Source: Oscillospiraceae bacterium (lineage in GTDB: Bacteria > Bacillota > Clostridia > Oscillospirales > Oscillospiraceae). Taken from it: a stretch of 40,427 nucleotides of DNA. The stretch is from contig CACZPK010000058.1 of the NCBI GenBank assembly GCA_902783035.1, forward strand, positions 1-40,427, given 5' to 3'. The position numbers and the translations under genes were made by a program. A model generated the notes under the pieces. The model searched no databases. It was not told the DNA's origin and saw only the letters and a list, made by a program, of their open reading frames with translations. Positions 14,706 through 25,100 of the stretch are shown piece by piece (position 1 is the first letter of the stretch; each line of letters begins with the position of its first letter).

Positions 14706-17213
14706 TTACTGTGGCTTGACAATGAGGTTGACAAGCTTGTTTTTGACGAGGATCGTCTTGACGATCTGCATACCTTCCAACGACTTGGCGACCTTCTCGT
14801 TTGCCTTTGCCGCCGCGACCACCGTCGCCTCGTCGCTGTCGGTGGGAACGCTGACCGTACCACGCAGCTTGCCTTGCACCTGCACCGCCATCTCCACAGT
14901 GGAGGCAACGGTCTTGCTCTCGTCGAACACGGGCCACGGGTTCTGCATTGCCATCTTGCCGGTTTCTCTTGCAAAGCCCGCCAGCTCCCACAGCTCCTCA
15001 ACCATGTGCGGGGCAAAGGGGCTGAGCATCAGCAGCAGTGCCTTGTAATCGCCGCGGGAGAGGCCGTTGGCATAGAACTCGTTCACCATTGCCATAAGCG
15101 CGGCAATGGCAGTGTTCATCTTCAGCTCGTCGATATCGCTTGTGACCTTCTTGATGGTCTTGTGGACGGTTGCGGCGTTCTTCTCCGAGATGTCCTCCTC
15201 ATCCGTCACCGCGTCAAGCAGGTTCCAGCAACGGTCGAGGAAGCGCTTGCTGCCCTTCACCGCCTCATCCGACCAGGTCGCGGTCTTTTCAAAGTCGCCG
15301 ATAAACATGATGTAGAGGCGCATCGTATCCGCACCGTACGCTTTGACCACATCGTCGGGGTTAACGACGTTGCCGAGCGACTTGGACATCTTCACCGCAG
15401 GGCGCAGCGCCTGGTTGCCGTACTTATCGATCAGCGCCTGCTTCTCCGCCTCGCTCTCCACGTTGCCGACATAGTGCGGATTCTGGCCAAGGATCATTCC
15501 GTGGCTTGTGCGTTTGGCATACGGCTCCTTCGTGTGCACCACGCCGATGTCATAGAGGAACTTATGCCAGAAGCGGGAGTAAAGCAGGTGCAGCGTCGTG
15601 TGCTCCATACCGCCGTTGTACCAGTCCACAGGCCCCCAATACTCCTCCGCCTCATGCGAAACGGGCGCGGAATCATTGTGCGGGTCCATGTAGCGCAGGA
15701 AATACCACGACGATCCCGCCCACTGGGGCATGGTATCGGTCTCACGTTTTGCCGGCTTGCCGCACTTCGGGCAGGTCGTATTGACCCAGTCGGTCATCTT
15801 GGAAATCGGGCTTTCGCCGTCGTCGGTCGGCTCATAGCTCTCCACCTGCGGCAGCACCAGCGGCAGCTGCTCCTCCGGTACGGGCACCCAGCCGCAATCC
15901 GGGCAATTCACCAGCGGGATCGGCTCGCCCCAGTAGCGCTGACGCGAGAAGACCCAGTCGCGAAGCTTGAAGTTGGTCTTTTCCTTGCCCCAGCCCTGCT
16001 TGACGGCGTACTCTTTCATATACGGGATGGCGTCCTTGACGGTCATGCCATTGAGGATACCGGAGTTGACCATGATGCCCGTATCGTCCTTGAGCGTGAA
16101 CGCCTCCTTGGTGATGTCGCCGCCCTTGACGACTTCAATGATGGGCAGGCCAAACGCCGTTGCAAAATCCCAGTCGCGCTGGTCATGACCCGGCACGCCC
16201 ATGACAATGCCCGTACCATAACCCATGAGCACATAATCGGAGACGAACATCGGCACCGCATCCCCCGTCGCGGGATTGATGACCTCGATGCCGTTGAGCC
16301 GTACGCCGGTCTTCTCCTTGTTCAGCTCACCGCGCTCAAAATCGGACTTCTTTGCCGCAGCCTCCTGATACTTGGCGACCTCGTCCCAGTTTTTAATGAG
16401 AGGCTGCCACTTCTTCAGCAGCGGATGCTCCGGGGAAATGACCGTGTAGGTCACGCCGTAAAGCGTATCCACACGGGTCGTATAGACCGTGATGTCGTCG
16501 TCCGTGTTCGTTTTGAACGTGACTTCCGTACCGGTGGAGCGGCCGATCCAGTTGCGCTGCTGCACCTTGACACGGTCGATAAAGTCCACATCGTCCAGAT
16601 CGTCCACAAGGCGGTCGGCATACTTCGTGATGGCAAGCATCCACTGGCTCTTTTCCTTGCGGATGACTTCGCTGCCGCAGCGCTCGCACACACCCTCGAC
16701 CACTTCTTCGTTGGCAAGCACGCACTTGCAGGACGTACACCAGTTCACGGGCATGGTCGCCTTGTAGGCAAGGCCCTTTTTGAAAAGCTGGAGGAAGATC
16801 CACTGCGTCCACTTATAATATTTGGGGTCTGTGGTATCCACCACGCGGTCCCAGTCGAACCCGTAGCCCAGCATTTTGAGCTGGCGCGTAAAGTTCTCGA
16901 TATTCTGCTTTGTGACGATGGCGGGGTGAATGTGGTTCTTAATGGCAAAGTTTTCCGTCGGCAGGCCGAACGCGTCAAAGCCGATCGGGAACAGGACGTT
17001 ATAGCCCTCCATGCGCTTTTTGCGCGTCACAACATCCATCGCCGTGAACGGACGCGGATGCCCGACGTGCAGACCCGCCGCGGAGGGATACGGGAATTCG
17101 ATCAGGCCGTAGAACTTCTTTTTATCCTTCTCACCGGTCACGGCGGCATAGGGTTTTGTTTTCTCCCAGTTTTCCTGCCATTTCTTCTCAATAGCTGCGA
17201 AATCGTATTTCAT
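14706..17213 (-). CDS. leuS: Leucyl-tRNA synthetase
   Basis: An 835-residue class I synthetase charging tRNA-Leu. The ATP motif is HVGHPRP, preceded by FPYPSAAGL. A zinc-binding region has CTSC and CERC pairs. The inserted editing domain is present with TTRVDTLYGVTY (relatives often have TTRPDT), followed by a second CPDC and CPKC zinc module, the SSWYFLRYMDP segment and KMSKSLGN for the second ATP motif. The C-terminal anticodon-binding region ends normally. It is the last gene of the smc operon, 29 bp after rsfS. The HPRPFTAMDV form in place of HPEGYTA is a lineage variant I associate with Clostridia. Confidence 0.98.
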   Translation of the reverse strand: MKYDFAAIEKKWQENWEKTKPYAAVTGEKDKKKFYGLIEFPYPSAAGLHVGHPRPFTAMDVVTRKKRMEGYNVLFPIGFDAFGLPTENFAIKNHIHPAIVTKQNIENFTRQLKMLGYGFDWDRVVDTTDPKYYKWTQWIFLQLFKKGLAYKATMPVNWCTSCKCVLANEEVVEGVCERCGSEVIRKEKSQWMLAITKYADRLVDDLDDVDFIDRVKVQQRNWIGRSTGTEVTFKTNTDDDITVYTTRVDTLYGVTYTVISPEHPLLKKWQPLIKNWDEVAKYQEAAAKKSDFERGELNKEKTGVRLNGIEVINPATGDAVPMFVSDYVLMGYGTGIVMGVPGHDQRDWDFATAFGLPIIEVVKGGDITKEAFTLKDDTGIMVNSGILNGMTVKDAIPYMKEYAVKQGWGKEKTNFKLRDWVFSRQRYWGEPIPLVNCPDCGWVPVPEEQLPLVLPQVESYEPTDDGESPISKMTDWVNTTCPKCGKPAKRETDTMPQWAGSSWYFLRYMDPHNDSAPVSHEAEEYWGPVDWYNGGMEHTTLHLLYSRFWHKFLYDIGVVHTKEPYAKRTSHGMILGQNPHYVGNVESEAEKQALIDKYGNQALRPAVKMSKSLGNVVNPDDVVKAYGADTMRLYIMFIGDFEKTATWSDEAVKGSKRFLDRCWNLLDAVTDEEDISEKNAATVHKTIKKVTSDIDELKMNTAIAALMAMVNEFYANGLSRGDYKALLLMLSPFAPHMVEELWELAGFARETGKMAMQNPWPVFDESKTVASTVEMAVQVQGKLRGTVSVPTDSDEATVVAAAKANEKVAKSLEGMQIVKTILVKNKLVNLIVKPQ

Positions 17214-17242
17214 GGATCGTTCGATCTCCTTTTGTCCTGTCG

Positions 17243-17605
17243 TTAATCCGCTGTCAGCACACCGCTGAGGTCAATCTCTTTACCGTCCGCCCAGACATGC
17301 TCCAGCGAGTAGAACTCACGTGCCTCGCTGTTGAACACATGCACGGCGATGCAGCCGTAGTCCAGCAGCACCCAGGTGCCGCCGCGGTACCCCTCGCGGT
17401 GGATCGGCTCCTCTCCCGCGGCGGTGAGCTGCTTTTCCACCTCGTCACACAGGGCGTTGATCTGCGTATTCGACCCGCCCGTGCAAATGACAAAGTAATC
17501 CGCCAGCGTCGTGACCTTGTCGATTTCCAGCACCTTGATGTCCTTGCCTTTTTTCGCGTCGAGTGCCTTTGCGGCAATAAGCGCCATTTCTTTCGGTTTC
17601 AGCAT
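17243..17605 (-). CDS. rsfS: Ribosomal silencing factor RsfS
   Basis: A 120-residue RsfS (YqeL/Iojap). Family motifs are TTLADYFVICTGGSNTQ and GTWVLLDYGCIAVHVF, and the C-terminus has FYSLEHVWADG. RsfS binds L14 of the large subunit and blocks subunit joining when nutrients are scarce. The start at 17605 follows AAAGGAA; the Met at residue 7 is a less likely alternative. It sits between the LCP gene (17 bp) and leuS (29 bp), as usual downstream of nadD-yqeK in Firmicutes. Confidence 0.96.
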   Translation of the reverse strand: MLKPKEMALIAAKALDAKKGKDIKVLEIDKVTTLADYFVICTGGSNTQINALCDEVEKQLTAAGEEPIHREGYRGGTWVLLDYGCIAVHVFNSEAREFYSLEHVWADGKEIDLSGVLTAD

Positions 17606-17622
17606 ACGGTCGTTTCCTTTCT

Positions 17623-19125
17623 TTATTCGGTGCCGCCTTCCAGAGGCGGTGCGGTTTCGGTTGGTGTGGGTTCCGGCTCCGGCAGAGGCGCAGGCGCCTG
17701 TTCGACAGGCGGCTCCGCAGGCGTCACCGGCGTGGGTTCAGGCTCCAGCGGAGGCGCAGGCGGCGTGGGTTCTTCGCTCGTCGTTGTGCCGCCTGTATGC
17801 CCTCCGGCCGTCGTACCGCCCGTGTGTCCGGTCGCGTCGGTTCCGTTCGGATCCTCCGTCTGTTCCGTATCGTCCGTCTCCTCTTCGTCCTCCGGCTCAA
17901 CATCCTCGGGCCGCAGCGGCGGCAAAGCCGCCACGCTGTCCGCCACATATCCCGTGGAGGAACGGATGCTGCCATCGGCATTGATGGACATGATGTCCAG
18001 ATTGTTCACGGACACATTGGCGAGATAGGGATTAAAGCTCTCGTTGACCAGCTTGATGACCTGCTGGGCATTGAGCGTCACATAGGACTGCATTCCGCCG
18101 AAGGTGCGGCTCCACGCAGCGGCATTGTAGTTGCCCGGAATGGTGCAGGTGTTGAAATCCTCCGTCTTGAGGTCCATTGCCTTGCGGGCAAACCAGAGCA
18201 GGTTGCCCAGCTCCAGGTCCGTATCAACGTCGCGCTCAAAAATCTCAACGTAACCGGTGATCTTCGTCCAGTTGCGAATGGAGAGCGCCTGCGAAAGCGC
18301 CGCGCGTAAAAACGCCTGCTGCGTCTGGATACGGCCGGTGTCATCATAACCGGCAATGACGCCGGTAGAGGTGCGGTTGTTCTTACGCCAGCGCACAACC
18401 TCCATTGCCTGCTGCCCGGTCAGATGCTGCATGCCCGGCTCGAAATGGATATGCAGATCCTGTGCGGGGTCGTCGTAGTTCATCGCCTTGGGCACGTCAA
18501 AATCCACACCGCCAATCAGGTCGATCACCTCAACAAAGGCGTTCAGGTCGATTTTGACATAGTAATCCGGGATAAAGCCGATCAACTTGCCAATGTGCTT
18601 CTTCAGGCCATTGAGCCCGCTCATGGCATATATGGAATTGATCTTCTTGATGTCCCAGCTCACATTGACCATCGTATCGCGCGGAATGCTCATCAGGTTG
18701 AGTTTCTGGTTCTTGACGTCATAACTCACAACCATGAGCGTATCGGTGTTGCTGCTGCTGGCGTCGGTGGCAATCAGAAGGAATGTGTAATAGTCCTCCT
18801 TGCGCGCACCGGATAGCATCGGCTGCACCGTATTGCTGTCGTCGATTTCCTCCGTTTCCTCCACGTCCGGCTGCTGCGGTTCTTCACCGATGACAATGGG
18901 GCCGTCGTCGCCGGGTACGGCAGGCGCCCGGATTGCAAGCAGGAACTTGACCGTAAAAATGCTCGCCAGCAAAAGCAGGATAACAATGAAAAATACGATC
19001 CAATGTGTCGGGTCTGTAAAAAAGTCCTTTACCTGCTCCCACGCCTCGTCGCTGTTCTCCTGATATTTTAGTTCCGTCTCCACGCGTTTGCGCTTCATTT
19101 TGTCCCGGAAGTCGCTGTTTGCCAT
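17623..19125 (-). CDS. LytR-CpsA-Psr (LCP) family wall-polymer ligase
   Basis: A 500-residue membrane-anchored LCP protein. Residues 1-41 are cytoplasmic and charged, residues 42-65 form one membrane segment, and an acidic linker leads to the extracellular LCP domain (about 115-335) with LMSIPRDTMV, INSIYAMSGLNG, LIGGVDFDVP and AMEVVRWR; these contain the Arg and Asp residues that bind the lipid pyrophosphate. Family members transfer teichoic acids or wall glycopolymers from undecaprenyl pyrophosphate to peptidoglycan. The last 100 residues are a low-complexity tail of Pro, Thr, Glu and Gly. It starts one base after the nadD-yqeK stop. It may mount the polymer to which the SLH proteins of this window bind. 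Confidence 0.92.
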   Translation of the reverse strand: MANSDFRDKMKRKRVETELKYQENSDEAWEQVKDFFTDPTHWIVFFIVILLLLASIFTVKFLLAIRAPAVPGDDGPIVIGEEPQQPDVEETEEIDDSNTVQPMLSGARKEDYYTFLLIATDASSSNTDTLMVVSYDVKNQKLNLMSIPRDTMVNVSWDIKKINSIYAMSGLNGLKKHIGKLIGFIPDYYVKIDLNAFVEVIDLIGGVDFDVPKAMNYDDPAQDLHIHFEPGMQHLTGQQAMEVVRWRKNNRTSTGVIAGYDDTGRIQTQQAFLRAALSQALSIRNWTKITGYVEIFERDVDTDLELGNLLWFARKAMDLKTEDFNTCTIPGNYNAAAWSRTFGGMQSYVTLNAQQVIKLVNESFNPYLANVSVNNLDIMSINADGSIRSSTGYVADSVAALPPLRPEDVEPEDEEETDDTEQTEDPNGTDATGHTGGTTAGGHTGGTTTSEEPTPPAPPLEPEPTPVTPAEPPVEQAPAPLPEPEPTPTETAPPLEGGTE

Positions 19126-19126
19126 A

Positions 19127-20326
19127 TCAGATCCCTTTCAAAAAATCATACGCTTCGCGCGTGTTGTGGTGGATGGGCCTGCCGCGCGCCGTCAAGTCTT
19201 CGATGCTCATGCGCAGCCCCAGCTCCATGCCCTTGTCCAGGCTTTCGTAGGTTGCCCGGCGCAATGCGTCCACACCGTCAAAATCGCGGTTTGGCTCGAT
19301 ATAATCCGCCAGATAGATCACCTTCTCCAGCGTTGTCATATCTGCGCGTCCGGTGGTGTGCCAGCAGATCGCGTCGCAAACCGCCTCATCCGCGCCAAAT
19401 ACCTCCCGTGCGACCGCCGCCCCCGTTTTGGCGTGCAGCAGCTTGACCTCGATGCGTTCATCATCGTCCAACGCAACGTGATAACGCTCGCACAAAGCGA
19501 GCTGATCGTCCAACTCCAGTTTTTTCGTGCAGTCGTGCAGCAGCGCCGCAATGCGCGCCTGATGCACATCCGCGCCATACCGCTCCGCGAGGCGGATCGC
19601 CTCCTCCTCCACGCCCAGCACATGCCGCACACGTTTTGCCTTGAGGTACGAGAGCGCAATCGGGCGCAGCTGTCCGATCGTCAGATGTTTCAGATCCAGA
19701 GCGGTACCGTACAGATGCTCACGCAAAATGTAGCCGTAGACCTGCGGTGCAAGATAATCCTCCACGCCGCCCGTCGACAGCGCTGTACGCAGCTGCGTGG
19801 AGCTGATCTCCACAAGATTCGGCAAAGCCATTGTCACGATGTGCGCGCCGGGAAAGCGCTCATTGAGAAAGCGCCGCTGTCCGTCGAAAAGCTCCGCGGT
19901 ATCCTTCTCGCTCCGTCTGAAAGCACAGAGTCCTGCGCAGGAAACGATTTCCTCGGGCTTATACCAATCCTGAAAGGTGAGGAACATGTCTGTTCCCATC
20001 AGCAGCCACAGTTCCGCGCCGGGATACTCTTCGCGCAGCGTATGCAGCGTATCCGCCGTATAGCTCTTCCCCGCGCGCTCGATCTCCATGCGCGAGACCT
20101 TGACGGGAATCCCGCTTTCCAAAGCGGCCTGCTCCGCCGTGAATCCGGTCATGGCAGCGCGGTGTACCGCGGCAGGCGTATCCTCCGCCAACTCCTTGTG
20201 CGGCGGGATACCCGCCGGGATCAGCAGCAGCCTGTCCAGCTTGAGATATTGCGCCGCGGCGATGGCGGCGTGCAGATGCCCCAGATGCGGCGGATTGAAA
20301 CTGCCGCCGTAAATGCCCAGTTTCAT
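19127..20326 (-). CDS. nadD: Fusion of NadD (nicotinate-nucleotide adenylyltransferase) and YqeK (HD-domain Ap4A hydrolase)
   Basis: A 399-residue two-domain protein. Residues 1-205 are NadD: GGSFNPPHLGH near the N-terminus (GxFxPxHxGH) and EISSTQLR (ISSTxxR) near the domain end; it makes deamido-NAD from nicotinate mononucleotide and ATP. Residues 210-399 are YqeK: RHVLGVEEEA with the first His, AALLHDCTKK (HD), HAKTGA, WHTTGRADMT and LADYIEPNRDF. YqeK proteins split diadenosine tetraphosphate symmetrically. In Bacillus the two are separate neighbouring genes; here one frame without a stop joins them. The start overlaps yhbY by four bases (ATGA), so they are coupled. Confidence 0.95.
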   Translation of the reverse strand: MKLGIYGGSFNPPHLGHLHAAIAAAQYLKLDRLLLIPAGIPPHKELAEDTPAAVHRAAMTGFTAEQAALESGIPVKVSRMEIERAGKSYTADTLHTLREEYPGAELWLLMGTDMFLTFQDWYKPEEIVSCAGLCAFRRSEKDTAELFDGQRRFLNERFPGAHIVTMALPNLVEISSTQLRTALSTGGVEDYLAPQVYGYILREHLYGTALDLKHLTIGQLRPIALSYLKAKRVRHVLGVEEEAIRLAERYGADVHQARIAALLHDCTKKLELDDQLALCERYHVALDDDERIEVKLLHAKTGAAVAREVFGADEAVCDAICWHTTGRADMTTLEKVIYLADYIEPNRDFDGVDALRRATYESLDKGMELGLRMSIEDLTARGRPIHHNTREAYDFLKGI

Positions 20327-20643
20327 AGCTTTTTCTTTGCCTTCACAAGCACGATCTTGTCCTTTTTGTCCTTACGGTGCGTCTCACGGTACAGTACGAA
20401 CTTCGTGCCGATGACCTGCACCTGCTCGCTGCGCGTAAGCCGCGAGAGCTGGTCGCATGCCTCGCGGGCGGTCAACTCACAGTTCTCCAGCACGCGGCAC
20501 TTGATCAGTTCCCGCGCCTCCAGCGCATCGTTCGCCTGCTTGATAAGGTTGTCGCCGATGCCTTCCTTGCCGATGTGCACCACCGGCTCAATTCCGTTCG
20601 CCATTGCGCGCAATTGCGCACGCTGTTTGCCTGTCAGTTCCAT
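20323..20643 (-). CDS. yhbY: RNA-binding protein YhbY (CRM domain)
   Basis: A 106-residue CRM-domain protein: MELTGKQRAQLRAMANGIEP, the GKEGIGDNLI loop and LSRLTRSEQVQVIGTKFVLYRE. YhbY binds pre-50S particles and is linked to large-subunit assembly. The C-terminal ten residues are a Lys-rich tail. It lies 10 bp after rdgB and overlaps nadD by four bases, the same neighbourhood as in Bacillus (yhbY-nadD-yqeK-rsfS). Confidence 0.95.
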   Translation of the reverse strand: MELTGKQRAQLRAMANGIEPVVHIGKEGIGDNLIKQANDALEARELIKCRVLENCELTAREACDQLSRLTRSEQVQVIGTKFVLYRETHRKDKKDKIVLVKAKKKL

Positions 20644-20653
20644 GCTTTACCTC

Positions 20654-21256
20654 TCAGCTTTCGGGATGCTCCGTCAAATACTTCGCCAGTTTCTTTTTAA
20701 ATGAACGCAGCGCGTTTCCGCGGTGCGAAATTGCCGCTTTTTCCTCCGCCGTCATCTGTGCAAAGGTCTTTTGCTCTTCCGTGCGGAAGAAAATGGGATC
20801 ATAGCCGAAACCGTTCGTTCCGATCGGCGCAAAGGCGATGGAACCGTGACACTCGCCCTTGGCGGCAAACCAGTCGCCGTTTGGAAACGCACATACAATA
20901 TAGGTTTCAAAATGCGCGCTGCGGTCGGTCACACCGTGCATCATCTCCAGCAGCAGCGCACAGCGGTCCGCGTCTGTCAGCCCCGGCCCGCCGTAACGCG
21001 CGGAATAGATTCCCGGCGCGCCGTTCATCTCGTCAACGCACAGGCCGGAGTCGTCGCCGATGGCGGGCAGTCCCGTTGCCTCCATGACCGCCTTTGCTTT
21101 CAGCGCAGCGTTCTCGCCGAACGTCTCGCCGGTCTCCTCGACCTCGATCTTAACGCCGAGTTCCTCCTCTGTGACGATATCGACGCCGAGATCACCGAGA
21201 ATGGCAACGAGTTCTTCTTTCTTTTTCGGATTCTGCGTAGCCAGCACGAATTTCAT
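20654..21256 (-). CDS. rdgB: XTP/dITP diphosphatase (RdgB/HAM1)
   Basis: A 200-residue Ham1-family pyrophosphatase that removes non-canonical purine triphosphates (XTP, dITP, ITP). Motifs are LATQNPKKKEEL at the N-terminus, GETFGENAALKA, GDDSGLCVDEMNGAPGIYSARYGG in the middle and FGYDPIFF with ISHRGNALR near the end. Length is standard. The start at 21256 gives the canonical MKFVLATQN. It lies 23 bp after ftsY in the smc operon. Confidence 0.96.
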   Translation of the reverse strand: MKFVLATQNPKKKEELVAILGDLGVDIVTEEELGVKIEVEETGETFGENAALKAKAVMEATGLPAIGDDSGLCVDEMNGAPGIYSARYGGPGLTDADRCALLLEMMHGVTDRSAHFETYIVCAFPNGDWFAAKGECHGSIAFAPIGTNGFGYDPIFFRTEEQKTFAQMTAEEKAAISHRGNALRSFKKKLAKYLTEHPES

Positions 21257-21279
21257 GTCGTTCGACCTCCCATGGGTCT

Positions 21280-22152
21280 TCAGATAAAGTTTTTCAAATA
21301 CTCCTTTGCGTCAAAGGGCTCCAGATCGTCGATGCCCTCGCCAAGTCCGACATACTTCACAGGCACGCCCAGCTCCTGCGCAATGGCAATGCAGATGCCG
21401 CCCTTCGCCGTGCCGTCGAGTTTTGTCAGGATAATGCCCGTAAGGCCGGCAACCTCCCGGAACACCTTTGCCTGCTGCAGCCCGTTCTGCCCCGTCGTCG
21501 CGTCGAGGACGAGCAGCGTCTCCTTTGCGGCGTCCGGTGTCTCCCTGTCAATGATCTTGCGCAGCTTTGCCAGCTCCGCCATCAGATTCGCCTTGTTGTG
21601 CAGGCGTCCCGCCGTGTCGCACAGTACCACGTCCACCCCGCGCGCTTTCGCCGCGGCAAGCGAATCAAACAGCACCGCACCGGGGTCGGCGCCCTCTTTT
21701 GAGCGCACGATCTCCACACCGGCGCGCTCCGACCAGATTTCAAGCTGGTCGGCCGCAGCCGCGCGGAATGTGTCTGCCGCCGCGAGCAGCACACGCTTTT
21801 TTTCCCGCTTGCGCAGGCGGTAGGCAAGCTTGCCGATGGACGTGGTCTTGCCCACGCCGTTGACGCCGATGATGAGGACAACGGACGGTTTTGTGGACAG
21901 ATCCAGCGCCGCGTTCCCGACATTCAGTTTCTCCTCCAGAATATCGCGCAGCGCCTGCTTGACTTGCTCGCCGTTTTGAATGGAACGGTCGTAGACAACG
22001 GCGCGCAGCTTTTTCACCGCGTCCGCCGCAGCCGCAGCACCGAGATCCGCCATGATGAGGTTCTCTTCAAGGCTGTCGTAGAATTCGTCGTCGATCATCT
22101 CCCAGACGATCGTGTCGAACCATGCCTTTTTGATCTTTGAAAACAGGCCCAT
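21280..22152 (-). CDS. ftsY: Signal recognition particle receptor FtsY
   Basis: A 290-residue SRP GTPase that brings ribosome-nascent chain complexes to the SecYEG channel. It has the N domain, the G1 loop GVNGVGKTTSIGKLA, the insertion AADTFRAAAADQLEIW, G3 DTAGR, and TKLDGTAKGG near the end (G4). It lacks the long acidic A domain of the E. coli protein, as usual in Firmicutes. It starts eight bases after smc. Confidence 0.97.
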   Translation of the reverse strand: MGLFSKIKKAWFDTIVWEMIDDEFYDSLEENLIMADLGAAAAADAVKKLRAVVYDRSIQNGEQVKQALRDILEEKLNVGNAALDLSTKPSVVLIIGVNGVGKTTSIGKLAYRLRKREKKRVLLAAADTFRAAAADQLEIWSERAGVEIVRSKEGADPGAVLFDSLAAAKARGVDVVLCDTAGRLHNKANLMAELAKLRKIIDRETPDAAKETLLVLDATTGQNGLQQAKVFREVAGLTGIILTKLDGTAKGGICIAIAQELGVPVKYVGLGEGIDDLEPFDAKEYLKNFI

Positions 22153-22160
22153 ATAGTTGC

Positions 22161-25100
22161 TTACTCCTTAATCCCCAATTCGTTTGCCATATCATTCATA
22201 TTGATGGTCAGCACCTTGCTGACGCCGTGCTCCTGCATGGTCACGCCGTAAAGCACGTCGGCGCTCTCCATCGTCTCGCGGCGGTGCGTGATGACGATAA
22301 ACTGCGTCTTGTCGGAAATGCGGCGCATATAGTTCGCCACGCGGATGACGTTCGCGGCATCCAGCGCCGCTTCGATCTCATCCATAACGCAAAACGGTGT
22401 GGGGTGAACCTTTAAAATGGAGAAATACAGCGCAATGGCAACAAACGCCTTCTCACCGCCGGAGAGCAGCGTAATGGTCTTGAGCGCCTTGCCCGGCGGC
22501 TGCACCTTGATCTCAATGCCGCAGTTGAGGATGTCGGATTCGTCCTCCAGTTCCAGCGTTGCCTGTCCGCCGCCGAACAGCTCCAGGAACGTCTCCTCAA
22601 AGCTCTCGCGGATCAGGTGGAACTGCTCGCGGAAGATGCCCGTCATCTCGCTTGTGATGTTCTCGATGACGCCAAGCAGCTCTTCCTTGGCTCGCTCCAC
22701 ATCGTCGCGCTGGCCGGTCAGGTAGGTATAGCGCGTGTTGACCTGCTCAAACTGTTCGATGGCGCCGACATTCACGGTGCCGAGCGTGGAGATCGAACGT
22801 TTCAGCTCGCCGATGCGTTTCGTCGCTTTCGCGGTGCTTTCCAGCTCTATGCGCTGCTCCATCGCCGCGCTGTGGGACAGCTCGTAGTTCTCCCACAATT
22901 TGTCCAGTATGACGGCCTCGTCCTTTGCGCCGTCCGCCTTTTTCTGCTCCAGACGGCTCACGGCATTGTTCGCGTTGACCACATGGTCATTGAGGTCCTT
23001 CATGCGTCGGTCGCTCTGTGCGCGCTCCGCCTCGATGGCAAGCTTTGCCTCGCCCAGTTTTGTCAACGCATCGCGCTGTGCCGTCCGCTCGTCGCGCAGC
23101 GTCTCGATCTGCGCCTCATGGGTCTTGATCTCCGCCGCCGCCTGTTCGCTGGCAGCGCGGTACTGCTCGATCAGGGACTGCTTGCCGGCCTCGTCGCCCT
23201 GCATCTGCTCGCGCATGGCCTCCAGCTCATGCAGTGCGCGTTCCGTCGTCTCGCGCTCCGCGCGTCCGCCCGCCAGCGCGCTCTTCTTCTCGGTGATTTC
23301 CTCACCCAGCGCGCCGGAGTCGCGCATCAGTTCGCTCTGACCGGAAAGCTTTGCTTCCGCCTCCGCCTTGAAACGCGCGGCCTCAGCGTCCTTCTCGGCG
23401 GCAAGCATTTCTTTTTCCGTGATGCTGCGCTGATACTCTGTGATGCGCCGCTCAATGCTCTCGCCTTCCGCCTCCATCTCTTCGAGGCGGTCACGCGCCG
23501 CGGTGAGCATCACGTCATAGTGGTTCTTGTTGCCGGAAAGCTCATGAACACGAACCTCCGCGGCATGTTCCTGGCTTTGCGCAACCTCCAGCTGGTACTG
23601 TGCCTCTGTCAGTTCGCGCTTGGCCTCGTCCGCGTCGCGCGTGGCGGCGGCGAGTTTTTCCTCCATCGTCCCGCGCTTCGCAGTCAACTCTTTCAGCTCG
23701 TTGGCACGGCTCAGAATACCGACATTGCGGTTCAGCGAGCCGCCGGTCATCGAGCCGCCGCGGTTGATGACCTGTCCGTCCAGCGTCACGATACGAAACC
23801 TGTTCTGGTATTTGCGCGCCATGGCAATGCCGCAGTCCAGATCATCCACCACCACGGTATTGCCCAGCATGGAGGCAAACACCGAACGGTACTTCTCGTC
23901 ACATTTGACCAGCTGCGACGCAACGCCGACAAAGCCGTATTCGCTCTCAAGGCCGTTTTCCCGCAGCTCGGTGCCGCGGATGGCGGTAAGGGGCTGGAAC
24001 GTAGCGCGGCCGCTGTCGCGCTGTTTCAGCAAACCGATCGCCGCCTTTGCGTCTTCCTCCCGCTCGACCACGATGTCCTGCAGCTTCGCGCCCAATGCGA
24101 TCTCGATGGCGACGGCATAGCGCTTGTCCGTGCTCATCAGGTTTGCAACGGGGCCGTAAATGCCGCGCAGCGCCTTGCTCTCGGCAGCCTGCATCACGGT
24201 TTTGACCGCCTTGCCGAAGCCCTCATACTCCTTCTCCATATCGGAGAGCAGCTTGATGCGTGAGACAAGGTTGTTGAGCTCCATCGTGAGGTTCACGCGG
24301 CGCTCCGCCGCCTCCGCCTCACGGCGGACACGCCCCTCCATCTTCATGGAGTGGCCCTTGATGATGTTCTGGATGGCGTCAAATTCCTCCTGCGCCTCAT
24401 CCAGTTCGCGTCGGTTCTGCGATGCCGCCTTGCGCGTCTCCTCCAACTGGCTCTCCACCTGCTCGTGCTCGGCAGCAAGGGAAACGCGGCGTCCTTCCAT
24501 CTCATGGACGCCGGAGCGCGCCGCGGAAATATCCGCGCGGCAATCCGCCGCCGCGGCAAGCGCCAGCGCCTCCTGCGCGTGGATGCGCTCGACCTCGTCC
24601 GTCGCTTCTCCCACGCCCCGGGTCAGCGCCTCCGCCTTGGCAATCAGCTCGTCCAACGCTGCTTCCAGCGCCTCGCTTTCCCGGTCAAGCTGCTCAATGC
24701 GCGCTTTCTTTTCCTCGATTTGGTCCGCCATGGTAACGGCACGTCCGGACTGGTCGCGCAGTTCCTCCTCCACGCGGGCAATGTTCTCGTTGTTGTGCTC
24801 AATATTCGTGCGGAGCACCGCAATGGCAGACTCCTGCTCGCCGACGCGCGCATCGATCGCCGATACCTCGGCACGGACACGGTCCTGCTCCATATCATTG
24901 GCGCGAATCCGCTCACTGAACTGCTCTGCCATGGCATACAGTTCGTCGCGCTCCGTTTCCGCCTTGGCAAGGTCTTCCTTTGCCAAAGCGTAATCGGTCT
25001 CCAGCTTGATGGCGTTCGTACGGATGGCTTCCAGCTGCTCCAACCAGACGGAGATTTCCAACACGCGCAGCTCGTCGCGCAGAACCAGGAACTTCTTTGC

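Noticed and set aside
14682..17246. An 854-residue plus-strand open frame covering all of leuS
   Set aside because: It is the exact antisense of leuS. It stays open because the GC-rich gene avoids Leu and Ser codons (TTA, CTA, TCA) that would be stops on the other strand. The translation resembles no protein and lacks a ribosome site.
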